Positions 1-11,368 of a DNA stretch of 64,000 nucleotides are shown piece after piece. Below the pieces are notes generated by a model. It was not told where the DNA came from, ran no database searches, and saw only the letters and a program-made list of their open reading frames with translations. The position numbers were made by a program, and so were the translations under genes. Numbering within the stretch: the stretch's first letter is position 1; every line of letters starts with the position of its first letter. The stretch is taken from NCBI GenBank assembly GCA_963920665.1, contig OY987271.1, positions 1,800,501-1,864,500 of the forward strand. Reading direction: 5' to 3'. Source of the stretch: Straminergon stramineum (taxonomy: Eukaryota; Streptophyta; Bryopsida; Hypnales; Calliergonaceae).

Positions 1-1165
1 ATTAACCTCTATGACAATGCATTAGGGACATTTATAAATGTCCTATTGGTATATGAGTTTTTTCAGCTGCGGAAGCCTCACATCCTCAACGTTGTCGTTG
101 CTGACTAAACATCTAAACGAGACTCTGTACAGCTGCATTTTGTTGAAAATCGTAATCCTCTAAAAATATTCACTATTTTATAGAAATAAATGCATACAAT
201 TATCTTTTGGGGAATGCCTTTAGTTTTCTTATTCGTTGCAGTTGATTCCTGATTGAGTCTCACATTTTATCGTTACTAACAACTCCTATAATTTACTAAA
301 TTACATATGACTTGAATATTTTCTTCATTGTTAAATTATGCATGCATAGTGTTTTTAAGTCCTGAATCCTTGAAAAATGGACCTACAACTTTGGATAAGC
401 CTTAATGCTAGTTTGTAGTATGTCAATCCGTCTATTTTAATGTGGTTTTGAGGAGCATGCAGCTGTTCAAGATGTACCTATCTCATGCTGTCGGTAGCGA
501 TGCATTCATGTGGCCTTTCTTAATTCAACAAGATGTTCTGAAATTCTTATTCTCAATTTTTACCTTGTTCAAATAGACTGCTGATGTTATGGAGGCAAAG
601 TGAATCTATGGTTATTTACGCTTTTGCTATTTCATATTGTTAAATATCATAGAAGAAATTGATACAACTTTAGGATATTGTCGGTACCGATTGAATGGTC
701 TTTGCTAGAAATTATCTATTGCTTTACCTAGCAATACAGTACTCAATTTAATTCATGCCATATTGAATCGTTATTTTGATTTAATTTTTATTCCAAAAGT
801 AATGATCCTTTTACTTTCTTAAGATCATCCTGTTGACCACATCTAAGGTGGGTTTGATTTGATGTTAGATGATGATTGCCTTTATGATTAGTAGTTCTAT
901 ATATTGAATCTTTAAGACCTAGATCAATGGTGATTCTAATGTGTGATGTTCATGTCATTTCAGAATTTATAGACATTAGTATGTTCAGGATCCTCGGAGA
1001 TGACAAGGAGGGTTTTGCATTCTCAAGTTGAGACAACGATTGGAGATTGTTCGAACCCCTAGGTTAGCTAGGAGTTCCTATAAATGCACATTGAATTGTA
1101 ACATGCTGTTTGGACTATTTTATTTCTAATATTGTTTTGCATAACTATTCTAGGTTGAACAGGTG
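1..1165. other. Upstream region of the ParB/methyltransferase-like gene; possible 5' exons unresolved
   Basis: AT-rich sequence without a long ORF. A clear acceptor (tattctag, ending at 1153) directly precedes the first mapped exon, and the frame is open back to it (GTT GAA CAG GTG ATG). At least one exon, coding or untranslated, should therefore lie further upstream. A candidate begins after the ttcag at about 959-963 and ends near the CCCCTAG/GTTAGC at 1060-1070, but none of its frames joins the next exon cleanly. I cannot tell UTR from coding here. Confidence 0.4.
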
Positions 1166-4100
1166 ATGGAAGGTGAGGACGTTGACCTCGGACAAGAGGC
1201 AATGCAAGAGAGTGATGATGACAATGATATTGTTGAGGATTGTACTAGGAACGAAGATGAGTTACGATTGGCCCAAAAGGTCAATTCCATTGGTTGTATT
1301 GAGGGTATGAGAATATCTCCCAAAGATGAATCTCATTTCACCATTCCACTTTGCCGGTTGATTCCCATGCCAATTGTTCGTCCTTCATTGGACTTTGACG
1401 TGAAGAGACTAGAGGCGGAGTTCACTCATGGTTATAGACCTGGTTCAAGTGTTTTCTATGTCTCTATTTGCAATGAGAGAGGAGGGGTACAAAATATATC
1501 TGAAGTTGACAAAACCAACATGAGCTTGCTCTGGAAATTGGAAAGTGATCGGTTTGATGAGAGACTCCTCAAAAACAAGCACCTTCAACATTTGGTTGGG
1601 AGGATGTTTTTTATATGTGATGGAAATCACAGATTCAAAGCTTGGACTGGATTCATTGACAGATTACACCGAGATGATCCCTCTTGGCACATTTCTGTCG
1701 ACAGTATTTGCTTGGATCCATCTGGAAAAACGAGACTCTTATTGCATGCCATGCATGATATAAACAAGTAAGATTGTTTCCTTCTTTTTGGGGTTATTGT
1801 TATTTTCTAGTGTTTTTCTTTAATGATGTTCATGCTTTACTTTTGAATTGTTTTTCAGATCCACACTGAGAACAGCCATGTGAAGACCAATCTTGTGCAC
1901 ACCTTGCATAGGATTCGTACTACTGGAACTCAAAGCTTGGAGACCTTTAAAGATATTCTTCCTGATTGGGAGTTCAAAAAATGTTTAAAAAGCCCTGCAA
2001 GGGGAAAAACATGGTATCCTTTAATGACTGAGGTGTTCATTTCCTTAATATGGAGGGTAAGTCAGGATGCTTGTCAATTATTTAGTTGGAAAAGTGTTTC
2101 TTAATTTGTACTATTCATGTTTCTTTCCTTCAATTTCAATTTTTAATAACAATCATTAATTTGTCATCTCCAGCAAGAAATTGCTGATGTTGCAGATGAA
2201 GCTGCACGGAAACTGTCAGAGGAGGATCCAATGATACCAAAAAATGACCACGAAATCACTACTGCCATACTTGCTGCGTCTAAATTGAAGGCAAACAGTT
2301 ACAAAGGCCAATTTTCTAAACTATTGGTAGTTGCACATCCTGCACTTGGTGATGACTTCTTGTCTAAGGTAGATTTCTGATTTCAAACCCCTTTTCTACT
2401 TATTTTTTTGGATCCTTTAACAAATCATTGATTATGTTTCATCTTTTGTTATAGAAATTTGTTTTCTTGCTAATACTAATTGATGTCTTTGTTGCATGTA
2501 AAGATTACTTTGCATTGGAGCAAGAATTCAAAACCAGAAATGACTTTGGACAAACTCCAACTCCTAGCAACATCTATTGCTCCGGCTACCTTTAAGGTAA
2601 AATGCTTGCGTTGGTGGAACTCAGGTGCACTCACAAGACAAGCTGCCCATTTTCCGGGAAAGCCTTTCACAGATAAGGAATTCGAGTCTTGGTTGAACAA
2701 GGCATGTTTTGGGGCATCCATAAGTGTTCTTTTTCACATCTTATTTCTGAAACATGTATTTCTGAATTTTTATTTTAGTACCCGAGGTTCTATTTCATTG
2801 AATCTAGTACTATAATATTCTGATGAAATTTGCATGTGATGTTTACAGTTAGAGGAGGCATTCAGCATTGAGTTCGAAAGGGTGCAGAAAGAGGAAGCCA
2901 TCACGGTTCATGTGGACTCCAATAACTTACCGTTGTCTCCAGCCCAATATGTGGAATACTAGTGTATTTGTATTTGGGGTCAGGGTTTCTCATCTCTATT
3001 TCGTGGAAAAGATGCATACTCAAGGACCAAAGCGTTCAATTCCTATAGTTACACTACACGCATTGTCAAACAGGTGCTTTACAGGTATACTATATCATTT
3101 AATTTCTTAAAACTACAAAGTTCATAATTTCATTTCATTCCATTTATTTCAATGCTCATATAATTCATTGACTAATTTCAGGTACATCATGTTTGAATTG
3201 CTCCCCAAAGGCGCTTTGCAACGAACGGAACTTCCAAGTTTTATCACAGGATGGGTTGATAAGACATCTTTGGATCAATGTATGTATACAACGGGTTTGA
3301 TTCGATCTTGGGGGGTCTTGCACCTAAACTCTGGTTGTTGGTACATTGATTGTGGAGGTGGATTCTGTCATGTTGAGGAAGAATCTAAGATGAAGGCCAT
3401 TGAACGAGCAGAGAAGGCATTGGGAGGGTCTGATTATCCAACTCCAAACCATGATCACATAGTTCTTGATGATGATGTTGTGGATCTTTCTCATATGAAC
3501 GAGAAAGATAAAGTCAAGGCTGTGAAGCAAATGCAACGGGCTGCTGAAAAGGTTGAGGCACGGAAGGTAAGAGGAGAGCAAAAGAAGGCTAAGAAGGCTT
3601 CCAAAGCTAGTTTGCTTGCAAATGTCAAGGCCATTGGTGCTGAGGCCATAGCTACTATTAAGGCTACAGGTAAAGCACCAAAAAACTTGCACGGAATTGC
3701 AACTTCAGGCGGTGAGGGGACCCAAACATCTTCTGCTTCTCCGTCCTAAGGTATTCGAAAGCGGGACTCTTCGTGTATTGATCTTTCGGTTTCACGACTT
3801 TCATGGGGAAATAAGCCAATCCCATTAGCAGATGACTTGGAGTCTCTAGGAACAGACTCATTCATTTTCAATGGGTCTCTTCACTCCCTTCGTAGCCATC
3901 GAATTGTACATGGGGCATTTCCTTCGGGTTGGACTGAACTCCAGTCATTCCTTGAGAAGGTATGATGGAAATTTCATCTTGCATTTGCAATAATTACTTT
4001 TAGAGCTTTTTGTATTTTTTTGGACTTTCCATTGTATGAATTCATACTTTATACGTTTTTCTAATGTTGTTTCTTTGGCAGCACAAGGCAGATAAGGAAA

Positions 4101-5614
4101 GAGCATTCAAAGGTGTTATCACCCAATCTAGAGCCGTTGATCTTATGATCATGGACATTCCAGAGGGGTTGGCTATCCCAGGAGTGTCTTCTCCTCCATC
4201 AGTTATTCCACCTTGGAACACCATTCATTCGGAATTTCTAAAGTCAGCTTTTGATTTTGCTGGTGGCCACTTGCATGATGATGGTGCTATGCTAATTTTC
4301 CATTCTCATGGAGCCCAAGTGAAATTAGATTTGAAGGGTTTTTGTTGAGCATATCACTTCAAAGTTTACCGAAAGTGGATTGGGGTCAACCGTCTCCACT
4401 TAACTAGTGCTCGAGACTCATCAAAGACAGTACTCTAAACTTCTCACTAGCTCTATATTCATTTGATATTAATGATTTATTTGAAATAAAATTATCCTTA
4501 ACAAATTGATCATTTTCTTCATTTTGTGGGATCTTTGTATGCAGACACTTTGTTTTAGCATTCAATTGCTTGTGAGGAACTTTCCAAATGGTCCCCCTTC
4601 CCGTTTTAAGGTGCATTTGGTACCTAATTTAGATGCTGTTGGAATTCATGTTGACTCCGATGATGTGCTTCACAATGTCGTGACTAAAGATTCACAACTA
4701 CTCAACAACAATGTTCCTTGGCATGGTCCACGAGAGAAAGACCCGGGTCTTATGCAGATTCTTATTGAGTCTTTTTCTCTACCTGGAGACATCATATTCG
4801 ACTGTTCTACTGCTATAGGTTGGTGGCTTTACTATTTCAATTCTCGTATTCTGTTCATTTATTCAAATGTCTCTCAATTTTAGATTTAAATTTATTTTTT
4901 AACTTCTTCTATTACAGGTAGTACCATTCATGCTTGTCGGAGATCTGGCCGTCACATAGTGGCATTTGAAGAAGATGCATTGATTTTCAATGCTCTTCTG
5001 CAGCCACTTTTTGTTCACAAAGAAACCCCAATGTCTAAGAAGCAGCGAGTAGATGAAGGAAGTAGTAGCTCAGACCCTGATGATGTTTCAGATTCTGAAG
5101 TTCCAGATATTGAAGCTACCAATTTATTTTGTACGTAAGTCTTGGAATTTATTTTACATGCAATTTTACCATTTCAACTGTAAAGTGTTTCTTGTAAGAA
5201 TATTTGTGTCATTCACTAATCATCTTTACATTCTGGTACTCTATTACTTGTTAAAATGTTTGTGCGATCAACTTTTATTCTTCACATTTTGGTACTTTGT
5301 TATATGTAGGATTGTTAGAGTCATTAACTAATATTCTTTACATTTTGGTACTCTGCAGCTCAAGGGTGACTACATCTCCTATGCAGAATCATATTCTTCA
5401 ACCTATATGGAAGAAGATAATGAGGAGCCTCCCTAACCCTTTTCTATTACCAATTTATGCTCAACATTTAGCAGAAGAGTTTGTCAATGCACCTCCTACT
5501 ACATCTAGGTCTCGTTATTTTCGTGGAGACCCAAGAGTTCTGCAATTTGTAGATGATGTAGCACATTGTGACAATGATGAAGCTAACTCTCACTTTACTA
5601 ATGACTATGACTAG
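1166..5614 (+). CDS. Multi-exon ParB-like / DNA amino-methyltransferase-like fusion gene, possibly inactivated
   Basis: Exons that keep one phase: 1166-1767, 1876-2056, 2174-2368, 2504-2701, 2849-3084, 3182-3669, 3751-3959, 4082-4429, 4545-4818, 4918-5134, 5359-5614 (about 1,070 codons). Residues about 58-200 are ParB-like, with the core DGNHR at about 152-156. A Lys/Ala-rich linker follows in the 3182-3669 exon. The C-terminal third has catalytic-region signatures (DLMIMDIPEG, then DDGAMLIFHSH) before the AdoMet motif (PGDIIFDCSTAIGST). The order IV then I is that of beta-class N4C/N6A DNA methyltransferases. Motif IV reads DIPE rather than DPPY, so activity is doubtful. All introns are short (81-224 nt) and AT-rich; the one at 2702 would be GC-AG. 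In-frame TAG (2960) and TGA (4346) remain, with no frameshift. The start is the first ATG after the acceptor; the N terminus may extend upstream. The family call rests on motifs; no name is recognised. Confidence 0.75.
1337..2056 (+). other. ParB/Srx-like domain segment (exons 1-2)
   Basis: The order of elements is ParB-like. A hydrophobic strand with prolines (IPLCRLIPMPIVRPSLDFD) is followed by helical sequence, then FFICDGNHRFKAW, which matches the DGNHR-type core of ParB/RepB/sulfiredoxin-fold domains, then the strand HISVDSICLD. The exon 1 donor at 1768 (GTAAG) pairs best with an acceptor at 1875 (gaacag), because the nearer cag at 1858 would put TGA in frame. In bacteria such domains bind or cut DNA and often sit on the N-terminal side of methylases. 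What it does here is inferred only. Confidence 0.65.
2702..2848 (+). other. Probable GC-AG intron
   Basis: Exon 4 ends AAC AAG at 2701 and the intron would start GCATGT, close to the GC-donor consensus AG|GCAAGT. It ends tttacag at 2848. This keeps phase 0. Both nearby GT sites with fair context break the phase. The only in-phase GT (2726, GTTCTT) is a poor donor. Confidence 0.5.
3670..3750 (+). other. 81-nt intron that removes an apparent TAA stop
   Basis: The donor is CAG|GTAAAG at 3669/3670. The acceptor is a long pyrimidine run (cttctgcttctccgtcctaag) ending at 3750. The length is a multiple of three and phase 1 is kept (G + GT = Gly), so the sequence reads on in the same frame after the TAA at 3747. 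Without splicing, the exon would stop at 3749. Confidence 0.65.
4082..5134 (+). other. Beta-class amino-methyltransferase-like domain (three exons)
   Basis: The first exon (4082-4429) holds the motif-IV-like AVDLMIMDIPEG, a Pro-rich loop with PPWNTIHSEF, and the motif-V-like FDFAGGHLHDDGAMLIFH. After the TGA at 4346 the same frame continues with YHFKVYRKWIGVNRLHLTS. The second exon (4545-4818) ends in PGLMQILIESFSLPGDIIFD, and the third starts inside motif I (CSTAIGSTIHACRRSGRHIV, then AFEED, with an acidic residue at the expected ribose-binding site). These match the family pattern 'PGD-x-x-x-D-x-F-x-G-x-G-S/T ... GR-x-x-x-x-E'. The acidic Ser-rich tail SSSSDPDDVSDSEVPD follows. The Pro-Pro-Tyr of motif IV is replaced, so this may be a reader or scaffold rather than an enzyme. 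Confidence 0.7.
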
Positions 5615-6535
5615 TGTAGAGATTGTGATTTTTATCACTTCTTTTGGATGCTTCTATGTATGCATTTTTATACTTTGATTCCATCGGTGAGACTAAAAGG
5701 GCCACCGAAGCACTTACTTCTCTATTTCTATCATTTCTTCTACAGTTGAATTATATAAATGCAAATGTATTTATTAGTTTTGGATTCTTTTAATGTGCTC
5801 TAAAAGTGGTTCATTACTGAAATCCTTTAGTTCTTTCCACCATTGGAATCCTAAAATGTTGTTTACTATTAGAATTTTGAACGCAAAAATGCCATTATCA
5901 TGTTCCATGATATGCTCCCTCAACTCCTGTACATGTTAAAAAATACATTTGATGTTTTTGGTTTATTAGGGCTATTTTACAAAAATCTAACAAAGCATCT
6001 TTGGATAGATCTCTAAACTCCAAAGATTAAATGAAGAAGTGATCTTCTTTGCTACACAATTTTAGATCATTTCTAAAAAATATATATTAAATGAAAGGTT
6101 TTAGCTCCCTAAATTCATGGTCTTAAAGAGTATTGAAATTTTTCAAGAAATAGTCTAAAGCTCTCTTTCATATGTCTAGGATTCTAAAAATAGTTCTTTC
6201 AAATGGTTTTATATTTACACTTTGACCAATTTCTTAAATGATTCCAAAATTGAAATTATAATTATGGCTCCATCCTATTCTACTTTACATACTTTACACA
6301 AATGGAATGCTACTAATAAAATTGAAACTTGTAGGTTGATATCATTATGTCTACTAATTGCTAAAAAGAAAAAAAATTCATGTACGATTTGTATCATTCA
6401 TTTTAATTTTGTCCACACTAACCCTGAACCATTGATCTCCACTTTCTAAACGGGTTTAGGTCTTTATGTGTACACGATCATAGGGTTGCTGTTTTTTTAA
6501 CTTGAAATCTTTTTAGAAATTAGTCCCAATTTCAC
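5615..6535. other. 3' flank of the gene, AT-rich, no further gene seen
   Basis: No coding signal on either strand beyond short random ORFs. The 3' UTR probably runs into this stretch, but no canonical AATAAA near the stop is clear. No repeat shared with the rest of the window was found. Confidence 0.4.
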
Positions 6536-6563
6536 GCTCTATGCTCTATGCTCTACGCTCTAT
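6536..6563 (+). repeat. 7-bp microsatellite (GCTCTAY)4
   Basis: Four uninterrupted 7-bp units; the third differs by one base (GCTCTAC). Confidence 0.85.
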
Positions 6564-6639
6564 GCTCATGCGGCAGCATTCCCCAGTAGAAAGTAGATGT
6601 AGACTAGAAGAAAGGTAGATGTAGACATTGGGTAGATAG

Positions 6640-7620
6640 AGGGGAGTAGGGTTTGTAAACCCTCTCTCTCCTTCTCCCACAACTTTTTTTTCTCTCTTTC
6701 TTTTGCATTTGGTGTGATGGGAGAGAAGTTTTTTGGGGGAGAGAGTTTTTTGTTGTTGTGAGAGGAAGAAGATGAGTTAGGGTTAGAGATTAGCACATTT
6801 GTTGAATAGATTTGCTCTCATGTAGTGAGAAGAGGGGAAAAACAATGATTAGAGTAAAAGTTTGAGTGAAATTCGGACTTCCAACTTCAAAGGGTGATAT
6901 TTGATGAACAATATTTTTGATGGAGCTGAAATTTGGAGGGGTAGTGGATAGTGAATTCATCTTTTCAAAAAATCTAGGCTCGTCGAATTTCAAGCAAAAA
7001 AGAAGACATGGTGGGCATTTTACTGAGAGGAGGTTGGTTGTTGATGGTGACCAAGACTGTCAACTTCGGGGGGACACCTACGACAAACAATATTTTTGAT
7101 GGAGCTGAAATTTGGAGGGGTGGTGGATAGTGAAGCCAAATTTCCAAAAATTGTAGGCTCGTTGAATTCTGATAAAAAGAAAGACAGAATAGCCATTTTA
7201 GTGGCAGTTGGTTTTAATGGATTTCGAGGTTTCTCAAATCTCTTAACTTGTACTTGTTTTGCAATTTTCATTGCATTTTGATAAATTTGTGAGTTTTTTT
7301 GGTTATGTGGGTTTGATTTATATGAGTGATAAATGAGCTTGTTAATTTATGCTTGTTTTTTTTCATTTGTATTGTTAAAATTGTATTGTCAATGGAGGTG
7401 GTCCATTTGTATTGTCAATTTGTGGTGTCAATGCATGTGTAATTGATGTAGTTAAGGTAGAGTTTAAAAATAGTAATCTATAGCAAATAACTTAGGGAGT
7501 CCATTGCTTAGAAGACGGACTAGGTAGAGGTCTCATATACTCCCCATCGGCCCAACTCTAAGGGTATTTTTTGTCACATCAATGAAAAACACTCATAGAT
7601 TGATATGCCACTAGTACGCA
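6640..7620 (+). mobile_element. Family 3 relative: CT-rich leader plus shared 3' end
   Basis: It starts with a CT-rich leader (accctctctctccttctccc, about 6,658), like the leaders at 26.09 and 29.36 kb. It ends with a block, 'gtccattgcttagaagac ... tactccccatcggcccaact' at 7,498-7,560, shared with 28.61-28.68 and 30.57-30.65 kb. It contains a two-copy tandem duplication of 179 bp. It looks like a decayed LTR or leader fragment. No gag/pol coding is visible. Confidence 0.5.
6890..7230 (+). repeat. Two-copy 179-bp tandem duplication
   Basis: The string aacaatatttttgatggagc starts at 6,907 and again at 7,086. The following sequence (ggagctgaaatttggagggg, then a GTGGATAGTGAA box) is shared. Each unit has a short open frame beginning MELKFGGVVDSE, probably fortuitous. 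Confidence 0.85.
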
Positions 7621-8540
7621 TTCCAACAATCACCCCTCTCTTAGCCTCTCTCAATAGTCTAGTCTTCATAGCTCTAAAGTACAAATACAACATCAATGAA
7701 GTCAAAATCAAAATACCTATTATCCCTCAGATTCAAAAATTTTCAAAACTATCAATACCTCTGCATTCTTCTAGTAACTAGGTGCTTGCAAGAAGACAAT
7801 TTGAACTAATTACAAGAGCATGTGAACTCATCAACATACCATCTGCATTCATTACCATACCATCACTATATCATATTGAATTCATCACATTAATCTCATC
7901 ACTAGAGCATCTAAAATGAGAACCAAAGCAACACTTGTTGATTGAGTGAATTCTTGTCTTCTTAGTCAAAGTTGATGTTATGCCCACTAGATTCCTACAC
8001 AATCAACGACCCCATCCAATACTATTGTTTGTGACAAATACTGCTAGCTAAAGAAACAAAACCTCTAGAAGCGCAACTCTTCACTAATATACATACACAA
8101 TGCATCCACAAGCTACCACATTTCTTGGCCCAAGCATGTTTTGCACTCAGAGGTTGTTGGAGTTCCATATATGAAGCTCAAATTGACAAAAATTGGAATT
8201 GTGTTGGCGCAAGAGCATTGATGTTGCCTTTAGAGTGTATTAGAAATAAACACAACTTCAAGCGCAATCAATGCAATTTGATTTATCTTAAACAAGTATC
8301 TTGAATGAGTATCTAATTGACATCTAGAATGTAATTAACTCATTTTTCAACATTTTGGTGATAGTTTCATGAAGTTTGGAGGTCTAAGGTAGAAGATATG
8401 ATCTATTAAAGTTGCACTTCATTTTCAATGGAAATTAGAGTTCAAAAATTTGAATGTAAACTTGTTGATGGATACTATATTTCAGAGGGATCCTTCAACC
8501 TACCATCTCACTAATCTAAAGTGGGCATATGTTTCTATTT
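7621..8540. other. No feature seen
   Basis: AT-rich DNA without an ORF, tandem array or clear similarity to other parts of the window. Confidence 0.4.
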
Positions 8541-8588
8541 GCATCTATCTAACATTTTAAGGTTTGACTGATTGGATACAAGATATGA

Positions 8589-8711
8589 ATATCATAAACA
8601 ACATTGGGTCTATAAATGGTTTCAATGTACTCGTTCTTGTCGTTTATGCCTTGAAATGACAAGAACAAATATATTGTAACCATTTATAGACTTTACATTG
8701 TTTGTGGTATT
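8589..8711. mobile_element. Foldback (MITE-like) hairpin
   Basis: Two arms of about 58 bp pair across 'gtcgtttatgccttgaaatgac'. Matching blocks are tctataaatggtt on the left and aaccatttatag on the right, with gttcttgtc/gacaagaac next to the loop. Weaker inverted similarity reaches out to about 8,480 and 8,880 (ggatgcaattgg and ccaattgtatcc blocks), so this core may be the middle of a larger decayed foldback element. Confidence 0.7.
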
Positions 8712-8899
8712 CCTACCTTATGTTGATAGGGATGCAATTGGGTTGAGGGTCCAAAATGGGTATGTCCACCTTCAATCCAATTGTATCCATATCTATGTAT
8801 AGAGACCTTTGAAATGTTGGATAGATCCATATATGAGATATAGATATGGATGCTATTGAGTTGAGGGTCTAGAGGCTCTTAATTTTTTATTAGGAATTC

Positions 8900-10290
8900 A
8901 AAGTTTTTTATTTATTTTATATTTTATAAGTCAAAAATACTTAAAAGAGTATTAAACTACAATAGGTGAAATTCTTACTAATGTAGCATTTTTTCCCTTA
9001 AAGACCAGAGGTCCTAAAATACTCCAATATCTTATTTGTACATATGATAGATGTCCTAAAAAAGCATAAGTTTAAGTTTGCAAAATCAATCTTAAAATAC
9101 TCTATCCAAACCTACTAGTGCATGTAACAAGGCCTAGCTAAATGGAAGTTAGTATATCTAAAGTGTAAATTCCCTTTAATCTTAGATATACTTGCAAGAA
9201 ATAGAACTAGAGTTATCAATTATCCCCAAAGAAAGTAGAAGTCGTATTGTTATTTCTATAGATAAAAACTCAAGCAACATGAAAAAGAAGAAAAACACAA
9301 GATTGAAGAGAGGTGTAACTAGAATAAAAACACACCTGAAATCCAATGACACAATTAGTTCATCGAGATTCCCTTCCAATTAAAAGATTTTTTATCCACT
9401 AGGATTTCATAGAAGGTAATTACAATTAAGCCTTCTCATAGAAAGTGCATAGTAAAATATGAACCTAATTAGTAGTAAAGGGTCCTATAAAGTTTAATTG
9501 TTGAGTTTGGAATTTTAAAATTAGCAAAAGTTTGGATTTTAGAAAGTCAATTGCTAAAACCACGTGGCTAAAACTAGCCTTGGTAAATTATTAGAAAATA
9601 TCCTAATTGTAGTCAACTAAAAATGAAAATTCAGATAGCATATTTTGTGATAATAATATACACCAATGAGTTTCAAGGTAATTCAATACTCACAAGTATG
9701 CGAGTAGAAAACACCAACTATTTACAATAATTTTAAACAAATTTGAGGCATTGATCGAAGCTCCAAGAGCATATGACATCCAAAATTCCAAATAAAGTTG
9801 TAAAAAAACTTTTTTTACTCCCATAATCCTTTAGGACACTCCAAGCAATTCAAAACCTTTGAAAAGTGCAAATTCCATCATCCAAGATTTTTTACGTTTC
9901 TTTGCTTTGATAATTTGTTGGCTTTTATGAGTTTGAATGTCCTAGGAATAGGGGAAGGGAGTTAACTCAGCTAATTTGAGTCTTCTAAAGCCAATGGCAC
10001 GATTTGTTTGTCATTTGGAGTTTTTCTCCAAAAAATAGGGTTGGTGTAGCAATGAATTTTTTTTCCACTAATTAGTGCTTAATACTTAAATTCTAGAACA
10101 ATCTTGGGGTTATATGAGAAAGAGAGGCCTTTGAAAATTGTATAAAAGTCCACCACTTCTCTCCCTAGACCATCAGTTTCCTTATGTACTACCTTGCTAT
10201 TTGGTCCATTTTAATGGAGTTTGGTCAATTTGGTGTTTTTAAACCATTTTATGCTTGTTTCACTGAGAGTTATTGTTGAAGGAGAATAAT
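8900..10290 (+). mobile_element. Family 1 LTR fragment (copy 1, + orientation)
   Basis: It aligns by eye over more than 1 kb with 52.69-54.06 kb. Shared landmarks, in order: 'ctaatgtagcatttt', 'aaaatactccaatatc', 'ggcctagctaaatgg', the CAAT-like box at 9,991-10,038 and the TATA box at 10,141. The family runs in the opposite orientation at 16.8-21.3 kb. The downstream part is broken; weak family-like sequence reappears at 11.15-11.9 kb. No coding capacity is seen. Confidence 0.65.
9991..10148 (+). promoter_or_regulatory. Retroelement promoter module: CAAT-like box plus TATA box
   Basis: The box gccaatggcacgatttg...catttggag...ctccaaa lies 150 bp before tataaaag (10,141-10,148), followed by a pyrimidine-rich leader (ccaccacttctctccc). 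The same arrangement occurs in the other four family-1 copies. Confidence 0.6.
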
Positions 10291-11335
10291 GACCTATTAG
10301 GAAATTATCCTATTAGTATAATAAGTTTGTTCCAAGGGAGACGGTCAAGTAGGATATCTATGCTACTGGGAATAATTCCTAAAATAGGTAATACAATCCC
10401 AAAATAGAAGACCATGACCAAAGTTGAAAAATTAGCAATCACTCAAACTACAACCACACTACACCATCCAATTTGATAAACAATTAACAATAGGAAATTG
10501 ACTCAACACTACTAATTCACCAACATACACATGTCATAAGTATTTCAAAATTAAAATTGTGTCTGTATTAACTAAATTGGTGATCATATCACCTTTTCAA
10601 GATTTACAAAATATAGAATGTTCCATCATTCTCTCATAATCTCATACACACATATCTCCCACTTTTAACATTTGTCTTTCAACATCTCTCAACATCAAAC
10701 TAACACTACCATCTCCCTCTTGTACACACTCAACTTCAATCACCATCACTCACACACACAAAAACGAAATACACAGCCTACTTGGTTGGGACACACATTG
10801 CTCTCTTTGCAAGTGGGTCCCAAAACAACTTCAACGGAGGAGGCTAAGTACCAATTTGGACACCCTTTGAAACCTCCCAATCAACTTGAAATATAACTCA
10901 TAAGATCACATTCACGTGATCACTTCCAATTAGTAATCTGCAAGCACTCTAACGTACTAACTTCCAATTTAGAACCAAACTCACCTCCTTTTCACATACA
11001 ACTTTGCTACCAAAAAGCTAAGACACCAACATTGACATTAAAACAACAAATGGTTCAATTGAAATCAAAGAACAAAAATCTCTCCATTCTATAGTTATGT
11101 AGCTTGCTTTTAAGGAAATTGAGGTACCTTTAAATCTTGCCACCTTGATTCTATCATTATATTTTGGGCCTTTTGGTTACTAACACTTGTAATTTGGTGT
11201 CTTATATTTAAATTTTTAAGTGTGGTTGTGACTTTGCACTAGTTCTTTCTAGTGGAAATCCAATCTTTTGTGAAATCCCCCTAGAGCCTTGACATACAAA
11301 CCATAGTCTTTGCCCACTAATTGAGTGTCTTCAAG

Positions 11336-11336
<1 letters not shown>
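10290..11336. other. No gene seen
   Basis: AT-rich. 10.6-10.8 kb contains a (CA)-rich stretch, and weak family-1-like sequence appears after 11,150. No ORF worth calling. Confidence 0.35.

Positions 11337-11368
<32 letters not shown>

Noticed and set aside
3747..3749. TAA as the true end of the gene
   Set aside because: It lies in an 81-nt segment with a good donor and acceptor, and the same frame continues afterwards into methyltransferase motifs.
2960..4348. U-to-C RNA editing as explanation for stops in the fusion gene
   Set aside because: Such editing is known for organelle transcripts of some land plants, while this gene has nuclear-type introns. One of the three apparent stops is already explained by splicing.
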